From Parabacteroides timonensis (GTDB lineage: Bacteria > Bacteroidota > Bacteroidia > Bacteroidales > Tannerellaceae): a stretch of 64,000 nt of DNA. Below are positions 53,916 to 63,563 of this stretch, in pieces (position 1 is the stretch's first letter; every line of letters begins with the position of its first letter). A model generated the notes under the pieces. That model was not told the origin of the DNA, ran no database searches, and saw only the letters and a program-made list of their open reading frames with translations. The stretch lies in the NCBI RefSeq assembly GCF_900128505.1, contig NZ_LT669941.1, forward strand, positions 1,969,760 through 2,033,759, read 5' to 3'. The translations under genes and the position numbers were made by a program.

Positions 53916-56888
53916 TCATACAACTTCCAGATAACTCCTTCCGTTGCCGGCCCGGCTCACACGTATCTGCACCGGAATGCGTTCCGTCATCTCCTGTACA
54001 TGCGAGATCACACCTATTTTACGCCCTTGTGTACGCAGGCTTTCCAGGGCATCCATTGCAATACGGAGCGTATCGGCATCCAACGAGCCGAAACCTTCGT
54101 CGATAAACAAACTCTCGACCTTCATCCGGTTGGAGGAAAGAGACGATAACCCCAATGCCAATGCCAGCGAGACCAGGAATGATTCCCCTCCCGAAAGACT
54201 GTGCACAGTACGAATCTCATCACACATATCACGGTCGATCACCTGTAAAGCCAGGGTTTCAGGAACACGTTCCAACCGATAGCGGCGACTCAGGTCACGT
54301 AATTGCACGTTTGCATAGTTGAGCAAGACATCGAGCGTATATCCCTGGGCGATACGGCGGAACTTGGCACCATCGGCCGAGCCTGCCAAGTCATTCAGTT
54401 TGGCCCAGCGTTCACTTTCCAGACGGCAAACATTCAACTCTTCCTGTTGAGTAGCAACCTTCAGTTTGTTCTCTGCCTGAGTACGTAAACGAAAAGCATA
54501 TTCGTTTTTCTCCCGAGTAACGTGAGGCAACAAAATATCTAAGGTTTCTCCTTCATGTTCCCGGTTCCAGGATTCGGACCAGTCGGACAATGCTTTCCGG
54601 CGAAGTTGTAAATCTTCCGACGCTTTCTCCAAATCACGGGCAATCTGTTCGGAGATACCTTTCAGTTGGTCGGCAATACCCGATTGTTCAGTCTGGACGG
54701 CTTGCAGACGTTTCAGACGTTCTTTTAATTCTTCTTTGCGGTTGCTATATTCCTTTTCAACCTGGTCGGCAGGCTTGCCGGACAGAAGTTTCGAACGTTC
54801 AGCCTGCAGAGCGGACAGTTCCGTCCGGTTTTTCTCATACCGCAGGGTGGCATCCTCTACTTCTTTTGTTAATGAAGGGAGGAAAGAGGCAAAGGATTCG
54901 CATTCTGCCTTCTGGGCGCTTTGCTCGCGTTGCAGTTCTTGTAACCGTTCTGTATTTTCATGCCACCCGCGGGCAAAGGTTATTAATGTTTCACGGAAAG
55001 AATCCGGATCTTGCTGCCAGCCCTTCTGCCATTCATCATTTCCGAAAAGACGGTTGGCGGCAGAAAGAGATTTATTAAGCGTTTCCTTACTTTCCACACA
55101 GATGGATTCTTCGCGGACAATCTGAGTTTCTGCCAGCTTCTGGCGTCCGAGGATATCTGTACGTGATTGTTCAGCTTCCGTCAGTTCCTTATGTAGTTGC
55201 AAAAGCTGCTGACGTAACTGGTTCAGTTGCTTTTCACTGGCGGTATAGGCCGTTTTACGGGCTGTTAGCTGCTGGAGCTGTAAGGTCAAAGCGGCAATCT
55301 GTTTCGGCATTTCAGACACAGTTGCATGAGTCACAGCCGGATGATGGGTACTTCCACACACCGGACAAGGGCTTCCCTCCTGCAATTTCTTCCGTAGCTC
55401 CATTATATCACCGCTGGCTGCCTGCCGTGCCTGTTCGATCAATAGATTCTCACGTTCCGCACGAACAGCTTCCAACTGTTTCTCCAATGCTTCCTGATCC
55501 TGTGCTTTCAACTCCTGCTCCAATATAAGGATAGATTCTTCCGTCCTTTGAAGAGCCGCGCGTTTAGTCTCGGCAGTTTGTTGTACAGTCTTTAGCTGCA
55601 TGACCAGACGTTCGGCCGTCTGACGAATCGAGGCAATTGTTTTACCGGATTTTTCCAACGTTTGCCGCGAAGCTGAAGCAGCATCCAGATGCAGCAACAA
55701 TGCCGAAAGTTGTTCTGCAATGCTCTCCTTACTCGCATAGCGCTTCCGCCAATCGGTCAGGCGGGCGATCTCCGCGGCGCTTCGTTCCTGTTTGGTTTGG
55801 GCAGCTTTCAGTTTATCCTCGCCTTCTTTCTTTCGTTGGAGTGCATCGCGGAGACGGGTTTCCGTTTCTTTCGCCGAACGGGTCACTTCATTCAGTTGTA
55901 CATCGAGTTTGCGGGCCTGCTGCAAATCCTGCTGCAAGGCTTTGAAGTCGGCTTCCGAACGCTGTTCGTCCTGAATGCCCTGCTCATATTCTTTACGGGC
56001 TGTATCTAGGAGCTCCGTAGCCCGGAGCAGTTTAGCGGCAGCCTCTTTTTGTTGTTCCTGGCGGGTAGCGATTTGCTGTCCGGTAGATTTAACGGCTTCC
56101 TGCAACGCCTGTTCTTCCGCTTTTGCCTTTTCCAGGATTGATAAGGCGGCTTCCGATTCTTTGAGACGGGTCTGCAATTCCTGCTCCACCTCTTCCGTGA
56201 GCAGTTCGATTCCCTGGATACGGGCTTGTATCTTGTCGTATGCCTCTTTGGCTACTGCATTCTTTTCAAAGATCAGACGGGAGATGGAAGAATAAAGCTC
56301 GGTACCCGTCAGCTTTTCCAATAACGAAGCCTTTTCCCCCTGTTCCGCTTTCAGGAACGTGGAGAAGTCATTCTGTGCCAATAGAACAGAGCGGGTGAAC
56401 TGTTCGAACGTCAGGCCGATCAGTTCGACTACACGCGATTGCAATTCAGAACGTGTACCTTGTTCCTCCTGTTCCTTATCTATATTATATAATGTAATAC
56501 GGGGACTCTGCAAACGTCCGTTCTCTTTGTCACGGGCACGTCCGACCGACCAACGGGCCCTGTAGCGGTGTCCGTTCAAAGCCTGGAAATCGACCTCCGC
56601 ATAACCGGAAGCTGTCCCCCTACGTAATAAAAAGCGGGGATCGCTTTGCGGCAGCACCTCTTCATTCACATCCCGCAACTTCACATTGTTTTCTTTTGCC
56701 TGATCCGTACGCGGCGTACGGGCAAACAAAGCCAGGCACATGGCATCCAATATCGTAGACTTTCCCGCCCCCGTCGGTCCGGAGATGGCAAAGATCCCGG
56801 CAGACAATAAAGGTTCGACGGTAAAATCAACTTCAAACTCACCTTCCAGCGAGGCCAGATTACGACCCCGTATCGCTAATACTTTCAT
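53916..56888 (-). CDS. sbcC: Nuclease SbcCD subunit C
   Basis: The 990-residue SMC-like ATPase has Walker A at GPTGAGKSTILDA (about 38-50), long coiled-coil arms (about 180-470 and 530-840) flanking the zinc hook CPVC near the middle, and the ABC signature LSGGESF with Walker B SLFIDEGFGSLD near the C-terminus. With SbcD it forms the Rad50/Mre11-type complex that opens hairpins and processes double-strand ends. Its ATG overlaps the sbcD stop by 4 nt. Hairpin-cleaving activity is relevant to the palindrome arrays in this window, but no link is shown. Confidence 0.96.
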   Translation of the reverse strand: MKVLAIRGRNLASLEGEFEVDFTVEPLLSAGIFAISGPTGAGKSTILDAMCLALFARTPRTDQAKENNVKLRDVNEEVLPQSDPRFLLRRGTASGYAEVDFQALNGHRYRARWSVGRARDKENGRLQSPRITLYNIDKEQEEQGTRSELQSRVVELIGLTFEQFTRSVLLAQNDFSTFLKAEQGEKASLLEKLTGTELYSSISRLIFEKNAVAKEAYDKIQARIQGIELLTEEVEQELQTRLKESEAALSILEKAKAEEQALQEAVKSTGQQIATRQEQQKEAAAKLLRATELLDTARKEYEQGIQDEQRSEADFKALQQDLQQARKLDVQLNEVTRSAKETETRLRDALQRKKEGEDKLKAAQTKQERSAAEIARLTDWRKRYASKESIAEQLSALLLHLDAASASRQTLEKSGKTIASIRQTAERLVMQLKTVQQTAETKRAALQRTEESILILEQELKAQDQEALEKQLEAVRAERENLLIEQARQAASGDIMELRKKLQEGSPCPVCGSTHHPAVTHATVSEMPKQIAALTLQLQQLTARKTAYTASEKQLNQLRQQLLQLHKELTEAEQSRTDILGRQKLAETQIVREESICVESKETLNKSLSAANRLFGNDEWQKGWQQDPDSFRETLITFARGWHENTERLQELQREQSAQKAECESFASFLPSLTKEVEDATLRYEKNRTELSALQAERSKLLSGKPADQVEKEYSNRKEELKERLKRLQAVQTEQSGIADQLKGISEQIARDLEKASEDLQLRRKALSDWSESWNREHEGETLDILLPHVTREKNEYAFRLRTQAENKLKVATQQEELNVCRLESERWAKLNDLAGSADGAKFRRIAQGYTLDVLLNYANVQLRDLSRRYRLERVPETLALQVIDRDMCDEIRTVHSLSGGESFLVSLALALGLSSLSSNRMKVESLFIDEGFGSLDADTLRIAMDALESLRTQGRKIGVISHVQEMTERIPVQIRVSRAGNGRSYLEVV

Positions 56889-58135
56889 AAAGAAACCTCC
56901 CGCATTACATCCTTGAACAATGATTCGATATCCTCCGGCAACTCTCCGCCATATTTGCTGGTAAAGGCATGCTTCAGCATATCCATCGGATCGATCCGTT
57001 GCAGATCGCTGTAAGACAACGGGCGAGCAGTATCCTCCTCCTCCCGTTTCGGGTAAGACGGAACGATAGAGGTCAGGCGAACTGCTTTATCGGCAAGCGT
57101 CTCCTCCACCCTGTGGCGAAATCCCGGATCGGGCTCGGTCAATAAAACGCGTACTTCGATATATGGCCAGCGGTTCGGGCTTTCGGAATCTCCCTCTTCG
57201 CAGGCAGGCAATTCTGCCAGCCGGCCAATCACCTCTTCCGGTGAAAGAGGCTGCTCCGGAATCCGGTGCAAGTCGACAAGCAAAGGGACAGGCACCGATT
57301 CAACCTCCGACAGGCATCCGTTATCAATCGTAACGGCAACGACCTGGTGGCGGTAGTTCTTCTCCGAAAAAGACATCGGCAGCGGACTGCCGGAATAGCG
57401 CAGGTTCTCCCTGCCTCCTATCCGTTGCGCTTTATGGATATGGCCGAGACCCGTATAAGCCAATCCCTCGTCGAATGTATCGGAAGAGACGGATTCCAGT
57501 CCCCCCATGATGATACGTTCGCTCCGGTCATCCTCCGACAACTCGGCTCCGGTAGCATGCAGGTGGCCCATAGCGACCAACGCCTCGCCAGGTTGTCGCC
57601 TGGCATCGGCATAATCATACAATTGGCGGTACATACGGTTAATGCCGGCAATATAGGTATCGTGTATTTCTTCCGAAGCTGGATAATCCCCTTGACGAAG
57701 ATAAGGGACGGCAAGGCACCAGGCCTCCCGTTTCTTTTCCTTATTATATAAAGGTATCACCAGGGAATTAAAATCGATCTCTCCGGTCTCCGCCCGCCGG
57801 ATGATCCCGACGATAGAAGTATTCAACTCTTCCAATAAAGGAACGGGAGACTCCAAGCGGGCTGCCGAGTCATGGTTTCCGGCAATGACAACGATTTGCA
57901 GGTGCGGATTACGACGGTTCGCCTCCTTCAAGAAATGAAAGAAACGCCGCTGAGCCGCAGCAGACGGGTTAGCCACGTCGAATACATCCCCGGCAATCAA
58001 CAGGACATCTGTCTGCTGCGCTGCCAACGTTTCGACCAGCCAATTCAGAAAGGCATCGTGTTCCTCCTCCCGGTCATAACCGAAGAAGGTCTGCCCAAGA
58101 TGCCAGTCGGCAGTATGTATGATCTTTAAAGACAT
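56885..58135 (-). CDS. sbcD: Exonuclease SbcCD subunit D
   Basis: The 416-residue metallophosphoesterase has the Mre11-type motifs HTADWHLG (6-13), GDVFD, GNHD and GHLHATG, followed by a capping domain and a C-terminal SbcC-binding part. It is the nuclease subunit of the SbcCD complex and is first in the operon. A -7 box lies at 58170 on the minus strand. Confidence 0.96.
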   Translation of the reverse strand: MSLKIIHTADWHLGQTFFGYDREEEHDAFLNWLVETLAAQQTDVLLIAGDVFDVANPSAAAQRRFFHFLKEANRRNPHLQIVVIAGNHDSAARLESPVPLLEELNTSIVGIIRRAETGEIDFNSLVIPLYNKEKKREAWCLAVPYLRQGDYPASEEIHDTYIAGINRMYRQLYDYADARRQPGEALVAMGHLHATGAELSEDDRSERIIMGGLESVSSDTFDEGLAYTGLGHIHKAQRIGGRENLRYSGSPLPMSFSEKNYRHQVVAVTIDNGCLSEVESVPVPLLVDLHRIPEQPLSPEEVIGRLAELPACEEGDSESPNRWPYIEVRVLLTEPDPGFRHRVEETLADKAVRLTSIVPSYPKREEEDTARPLSYSDLQRIDPMDMLKHAFTSKYGGELPEDIESLFKDVMREVSL

Positions 58136-58169
58136 CGTTCGTTTATCTTGTTTTCATTAAATGAAGATT

Positions 58170-58177
58170 CAAAGATA
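58170..58177 (-). promoter_or_regulatory. -7 box for sbcD
   Basis: The minus strand reads TATCTTTG, matching TAnnTTTG, about 35 nt before the sbcD ATG. Confidence 0.55.
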
Positions 58178-58244
58178 AAAGATAATTCACATATATCCGG
58201 CCTGTCGAAGTCTTTAAATAAGATCTTTCTTTCGTAACAGAGAA

Positions 58245-58260
58245 GAGACGAAATTGTCTC
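58245..58260 (+). promoter_or_regulatory. Possible operator GAGACGAAATTGTCTC upstream of susC
   Basis: This 16-bp imperfect palindrome shares GAGACGAnnTTGTC with the locus A site at 30393. It lies about 44 bp upstream of the -7 box of the next susC gene. Only one copy is seen and no regulator is encoded beside it in the window. Confidence 0.35.
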
Positions 58261-58303
58261 AGCAATGAAAAACGACAGCAACATTTCCGTAATTCCACGC
58301 CTT

Positions 58304-58311
58304 TACCTTTG
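58304..58311 (+). promoter_or_regulatory. -7 box for the third locus susC
   Basis: TACCTTTG matches TAnnTTTG, about 24 nt before the ATG at 58335. Confidence 0.6.
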
Positions 58312-58334
58312 CGGCAACAAAAAGAAACAAATTT

Positions 58335-61300
58335 ATGACAAATTTTACTTCTGACTCGCGTATAAGGCGTGTGCTCTTAGTACCGGCCGGAATAGTGGCC
58401 TGCAGCTTGTTTACCCCTTTTTGCGCTACTGCCGGGACCGACTTCCCGGTAGCCATCTCCCATCAGGTGCGAACGAAAATACAAGTGAGCGGTACCATTG
58501 TAGATGCTACCGGCCTGCCACTGATCGGGGCGACCGTATTGGAAAAAGCCAGTGGTAACGGAACAATTACCGACGTCGACGGGAACTTCAGCTTGGCTGT
58601 CCCCTCCGATGCCGTCCTGTCGGTAAGCTATATCGGTTATAAACCGCAGGATGTCGTAGTCAACGGAAAGACTACCTTCCATATCGTACTGGAAGATGAT
58701 GCAGAGAAACTGGAAGAAGTGGTCGTTGTCGGCTACGGAGTACAGCGGAAGGTAAACCTCTCCGGTTCGGTAGACCAGATTAATGCCAAGCAACTGGAAG
58801 CCCGTCCGATCACCAACATTTCCAAAGGATTACAGGGAATGATACCCAACCTCAACATCGACTTTACCAGCGGCGAACCGGGACAGGCTGCCAAGATCAA
58901 TATCCGTGGAGAAGCCTCCATCAATGGCGGCAGCCCGCTGATCCTGATTGACGGGGTCGCTTCGGATGCAGAAGAGCTGAACCGCCTGCTGCCGGAAGAT
59001 ATCGAAACCCTTTCCGTATTGAAAGATGCATCTTCGGCTGCCATCTACGGTGCACGTGCAGCCTTCGGTGTGATCCTGATCACGACCAAACAAGGTAACA
59101 CCGATCGCATCCAGGTGAGCTACAATAATAACTTTGCCTGGAAACGCCCCTCTATCCTCCCTAACAAGACTTCCGACCCCTATATCTACCTGAAACTGAA
59201 AAATATCGCCGTACTGAACACTCCCTGGAGCTCCGGCCACGTCGCCAGCGACGAACGCCTCGAATGGGCCCGTCAACGTTCCGACAACCCGGACGGCACC
59301 GATCCGGTACGCCTCAACCCGCTGGATGAAACACAGTGGGAATATATGGGGAATCGCGACTGGACACGTTATTTTCTGGATAAGAATACGTTTAGCAATA
59401 CCCACCAACTGTCGGTATCCGGAGCGACGGAGAAAACAAAATTCTATCTTTCCGGAGGTGTCGACGATGAGAACGGTATCTTGGCAAGGATCGTAAAGAA
59501 CGACAACTACCGCCGTTACAGCATGCGTGCCAAGGTGAGTTACAAAGTTTGGGACTGGCTGACGTTATCGAACAATACGTCGTTCGTGGCAACCAACCGC
59601 ATCAAGCCCAGTTATCTTTCCAGCCGCGGCGAACCATATATCGACAGTAACGGCATCCGGCAAAAAGGAAACGGCGATTCGAATATGAGTATCTTCTACG
59701 ACCTCGCTCCTACTGACTGGGATAAAAACCCGGACGGTACCTGGGCTAATAACTCTGCCGGTATCGCTATGGCTCAATTGGTAGATGGTGGAGAAGAAAC
59801 GACTAAATATAATCGCTTGCAGAGCACTTTCTCCGCAGAAATGTCCTTCCTGGAAAAGATGTTATTGGTAAATGCCAACTTCACCTTTATGAAAGGGAAT
59901 GAAGATTACAACTGGTTCAAGAACAAATATACCATCGGGTATGGCCCGGACGACATCCGCGAACTGGGTGACAGCAAGGCGTACAAAAGTACAACCAACG
60001 ATTATTACAGCGTGTTGGAACTCTTCGCGACCTTCAATAAGGCGTTCGGTAAACATTATGTGACCGGTATCCTTGGATTCAACCAGGAATACAACCGCTG
60101 GAATTGGTATAAAGCCGAACGGGAGGGTATTATCTCGAGCTCGCTTCCATCCATCGGACTCTCGTCGGGCGACCAGTTCGTCAGCGAACAGTATGCCGAC
60201 TGGGCAATACGCGGTCTCTTCTTCCGTGCCAATTATACCTACGACAACCGGTATATCTTCGAAGTGAACGGACGTTACGACGGAACCTCCCGTTTCCCGA
60301 AAGAGAAACGTTTCGGATTCTTCCCCTCCGCTTCCGCCGCCTGGCGTGTGGATGCAGAGCCGTTCTTCGAATCGCTGCGGGAGACAGTCAGTCAGTTGAA
60401 GGTTCGTGCTTCCTATGGTTCGCTGGGTAATCAGCTGGTCGGGGAATACGGATATATCCCGGCGATGAGCTCGCAGCTGGGAAGTTATATCATTAACGGC
60501 AAGTTACAACAGGTAGTCACTCCCCCTTCCTTGGTTTCTCCGGATTACACCTGGGAAGAGGTACGTACCTTGAACGGCGGTCTCGACCTGGCTTTTCTCG
60601 ATAATAAGCTGACGGCCACCGTCGATGTATACCGTCGCGATACCAAAGGAATGCTTACCCTGGGAAAAGAACTTCCCGGCGTACTGGGAGCCAGCGAACC
60701 CAAAGAGAACGCGGCCGATATGAAAACAACCGGTTGGGAATTGACCGTAGGTTACCGCGACCAGTTCCAGTTGGACGGAAAACCATTCAACTGGGGAGCC
60801 AAGTTCATGTTATCGGACAACCGCTCCTGGATCACCCGTTTCGACAATCCGACCCGGAGCCTGACCCAATATTACGAAGGACAGGAACTGGGCGAAATCT
60901 GGGGTTTACAAAGCGATGGCTTCTTCCAGAGCGAAGAGGAAATCAAGAACCTCGACCAGTCGTCCATCATTCCCTGGGGTGCTCTGGAGATTGTCAACGG
61001 ATGGCCGAAATACAAAGACCTGAACGGTGACAAAAAGATCACCAAAGGAAACACGACCGTAGACGATCCGGGTGACCTGAGCATCATCGGCAACTCTTCA
61101 CCCCGTTTCCGCTTCGGGTTCAACCTGAATGCCGAATGGAACGGTTTCGACCTGTCCGCTTTCTTCCAGGGAATTGCCAAACGCGACTATTACCCGATCA
61201 GTTACTTATACTGGGGATTCTACCAGCAACCCTATGCCGGCGGTCCCGAACACCTGTTCGACTTCTACCGCCCGACAACCGACAGCGATGTGGATATGGC

Positions 61301-61688
61301 TAAACACTCACAGTCGTATATCGCAGCCGGACTGGCTAACCAGAATCTTAATGTCCGTTATCCGGTGCTCCAATCCTGGCTGGCCGACAAGAACCTGGGA
61401 ACCGGTATCGATCAGTCGATGGGGCTGGCTATTCCTCAGACCAACTATCTATTAAACGGTGCTTACCTGCGTATCAAGAACATCACGCTGGGGTATACTT
61501 TGCCGAGTGAATGGACTAAAAAGGCACACCTGAGCCGAGTACGTGTGTTCGTCAGCGGTGACAATATCTTCGAATGGAGTGCCCTGAAGAAATATTTCGA
61601 TCCCGAGGCTGTGACCGACGAATCCAACTACGGGTATGTCTATCCATTCAACCGCCAATATTCATTTGGCGTCAATGTGACATTCTAA
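58335..61688 (+). CDS. SusC-like TonB-dependent receptor of the right-hand locus
   Basis: The 1117-residue receptor has a long basic N-terminus with a hydrophobic signal (about 15-35), a regulatory-like domain (about 55-130, ATGLPLIGATVLEKASG), the KLEEVVVVGYG TonB-box-like segment, a plug with SVLKDASSAAIYGARAAFGVILI and a barrel ending SFGVNVTF. There is no STN domain. It is followed by its SusD partner 18 nt later and then by a PHP-domain gene. No regulator adjoins it on the left, so the regulator may lie beyond the window. Confidence 0.95.
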   Translation: MTNFTSDSRIRRVLLVPAGIVACSLFTPFCATAGTDFPVAISHQVRTKIQVSGTIVDATGLPLIGATVLEKASGNGTITDVDGNFSLAVPSDAVLSVSYIGYKPQDVVVNGKTTFHIVLEDDAEKLEEVVVVGYGVQRKVNLSGSVDQINAKQLEARPITNISKGLQGMIPNLNIDFTSGEPGQAAKINIRGEASINGGSPLILIDGVASDAEELNRLLPEDIETLSVLKDASSAAIYGARAAFGVILITTKQGNTDRIQVSYNNNFAWKRPSILPNKTSDPYIYLKLKNIAVLNTPWSSGHVASDERLEWARQRSDNPDGTDPVRLNPLDETQWEYMGNRDWTRYFLDKNTFSNTHQLSVSGATEKTKFYLSGGVDDENGILARIVKNDNYRRYSMRAKVSYKVWDWLTLSNNTSFVATNRIKPSYLSSRGEPYIDSNGIRQKGNGDSNMSIFYDLAPTDWDKNPDGTWANNSAGIAMAQLVDGGEETTKYNRLQSTFSAEMSFLEKMLLVNANFTFMKGNEDYNWFKNKYTIGYGPDDIRELGDSKAYKSTTNDYYSVLELFATFNKAFGKHYVTGILGFNQEYNRWNWYKAEREGIISSSLPSIGLSSGDQFVSEQYADWAIRGLFFRANYTYDNRYIFEVNGRYDGTSRFPKEKRFGFFPSASAAWRVDAEPFFESLRETVSQLKVRASYGSLGNQLVGEYGYIPAMSSQLGSYIINGKLQQVVTPPSLVSPDYTWEEVRTLNGGLDLAFLDNKLTATVDVYRRDTKGMLTLGKELPGVLGASEPKENAADMKTTGWELTVGYRDQFQLDGKPFNWGAKFMLSDNRSWITRFDNPTRSLTQYYEGQELGEIWGLQSDGFFQSEEEIKNLDQSSIIPWGALEIVNGWPKYKDLNGDKKITKGNTTVDDPGDLSIIGNSSPRFRFGFNLNAEWNGFDLSAFFQGIAKRDYYPISYLYWGFYQQPYAGGPEHLFDFYRPTTDSDVDMAKHSQSYIAAGLANQNLNVRYPVLQSWLADKNLGTGIDQSMGLAIPQTNYLLNGAYLRIKNITLGYTLPSEWTKKAHLSRVRVFVSGDNIFEWSALKKYFDPEAVTDESNYGYVYPFNRQYSFGVNVTF

Positions 61689-61706
61689 CTATTTAAAAGA
61701 GAAAAA

Positions 61707-63506
61707 ATGAAAAAAGAATTATATTCCCTGGCAACGATCCTTGCCTGCCTCGCAGCGACCTCCTGCAACGACAGTTTCATGGACCGTCAACCACAGACGG
61801 AAATCGGCGTGGACAGTTACTTCAATACGGAACAAGACCTGAAAATGTATTGCTACAACTTCTACGATTTTCCCAACTTCAATAACTATACAGCAGATGC
61901 CGGCACAGATAACCAGGCAACAACGGACGTGGTGGAAGTAAAGAACATCATGATCTCGACCAACCCCAATTCGACAACCGTCAGTGCCGGCTGGGACTGG
62001 GATAAACTGCGCACGATCAACCTTTTCCTCGAAAACTGCGAAAGGGCGGCAGTAGCCGAAGACGTACTAGCCCACTATCAGGGGGTTGCCCGCTTCTTCC
62101 GTGCCCGTTTCTATATGGACAAGGTGAAACGCTTCTCCGATGTTCCCTGGTACGAAAAGACATTGACTACCGCAGATGAAGATTTATACAAGCCGCGCGA
62201 CTCAAGGGATTTCGTCATTCAGAAGATATTCGAGGATTTCCAGTTCGCCGCCGAACATGTAAAGACCGGCCAGGAGACCGGTGCCGTAGATAAATGGGTT
62301 GTCCTCACTTATATGGCGCGTCATGCCTTATATGAGGGTACTTACCGTAAGTATCACGACGAGCTGAACCTGCAAAGTTCTGCCGGCACTTACCTGAAAA
62401 TGGCAGCCGATGTTGCCCTTCAAATCATGAACGAAGGAGGCTTCAGCATCTACACGACAGGTGATGTAGACAACGATTATCACACCTTGTTCGAAAGTTC
62501 CGACCTGAGTACCAACCCGGAAATCATTCTGGCGACCTACTTCGACAGGAAGATACAGGGGAACGGCTTCTGGGCCTTTATGTTCGGTAATTATATCCCC
62601 TGTCCGACCAAAGACTTGGTACAGTCGTACCTGATGAAAGACGGTTCTTACTACTCCACCCAACCGGGTTACGAGACCAAACAGTTCGTCGAAGAGTTCC
62701 AGAACCGTGACCCGCGTATGTGGCAGACTCTCGCCTGGCCGGGATGGGAGCTGATCAACACAATGACCTATGCGCCGGGAGCAGGCATCTATGTGCAGAA
62801 CCTGAATAAAAACTTCTCGGGTTACCATCAAATCAAAGGTTTTATCAATAATAAGGACGAAGACTATTACCTGGGCATAGACTATCCGGTACTCCGCTAT
62901 GCCGAAGTGTTGCTGACCTATGCCGAAGCCCGTGCCGAACTGGGCGAACTGACGCAGGACGACCTGAACAAAACAATCAACCTGCTCCGTTCACGCACCG
63001 GCATCCCTGCCATGAAACTGAATCCGATAGCCGATCCGATCATGCAGAAAGCCTTCCCGAATATCTCTTCCACCCTGCAGGAGATACGCCGCGAACGCCG
63101 TGTCGAACTGGCCCTCGAAGGTTTCCGCTACGACGACCTGATGCGCTGGAAAGCCGGAAAGCTATTGGAAAAAGAACCCGAAGGCCTCTACTTTCCCTCT
63201 CTAGGCAAGTTCGACCTGACCGGAGACGGCATCGAAGATATTTACCTAATCCCTTCTTCACAGGATATCCCTGCCGAAGCAGACAAAGAAAGCAACTCAC
63301 TGGGCAAAAAGCTGGTCTATTACAGAACCGGAACGATCGACGACACGAACGCAACCGTCTACCTGACAGAAGGCACGAAAGGAAATATCCTGACCATCAA
63401 AGAGATCGGCACGTTCCAGGAGCCTAAGTTCTACTATCGCCCCGTTCCCAAACACGAAATGGAACTGAATCCGGCACTGGCTCCGCAGTTGTTCGGATGG
63501 GAATAG
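61707..63506 (+). CDS. SusD-like surface lipoprotein of the right-hand locus
   Basis: The 599-residue lipoprotein (lipobox ending at Cys20, AATSC) is longer than most SusD proteins. It shows FMDRQPQTEIGVDSYFNTEQD, ARFFRARFYMDKVKRFSDVPWY, YPVLRYAEVLLTYAEARAELG, RRERRVELALEGFRYDDLMRW and an extended C-terminal region (about 510-560). These are family marks for the surface binding partner of the SusC encoded just before. Confidence 0.95.
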   Translation: MKKELYSLATILACLAATSCNDSFMDRQPQTEIGVDSYFNTEQDLKMYCYNFYDFPNFNNYTADAGTDNQATTDVVEVKNIMISTNPNSTTVSAGWDWDKLRTINLFLENCERAAVAEDVLAHYQGVARFFRARFYMDKVKRFSDVPWYEKTLTTADEDLYKPRDSRDFVIQKIFEDFQFAAEHVKTGQETGAVDKWVVLTYMARHALYEGTYRKYHDELNLQSSAGTYLKMAADVALQIMNEGGFSIYTTGDVDNDYHTLFESSDLSTNPEIILATYFDRKIQGNGFWAFMFGNYIPCPTKDLVQSYLMKDGSYYSTQPGYETKQFVEEFQNRDPRMWQTLAWPGWELINTMTYAPGAGIYVQNLNKNFSGYHQIKGFINNKDEDYYLGIDYPVLRYAEVLLTYAEARAELGELTQDDLNKTINLLRSRTGIPAMKLNPIADPIMQKAFPNISSTLQEIRRERRVELALEGFRYDDLMRWKAGKLLEKEPEGLYFPSLGKFDLTGDGIEDIYLIPSSQDIPAEADKESNSLGKKLVYYRTGTIDDTNATVYLTEGTKGNILTIKEIGTFQEPKFYYRPVPKHEMELNPALAPQLFGWE

Positions 63507-63563
63507 TCGAATTAACAATCAGAAGCTAGAAAGAATGTATCATATATTAATGTATAAAAAGTA

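Noticed and set aside
56359..56565. Short plus-strand open frames across 53944-56565
   Set aside because: All are antisense to sbcC and arise from its charged coiled-coil codons.
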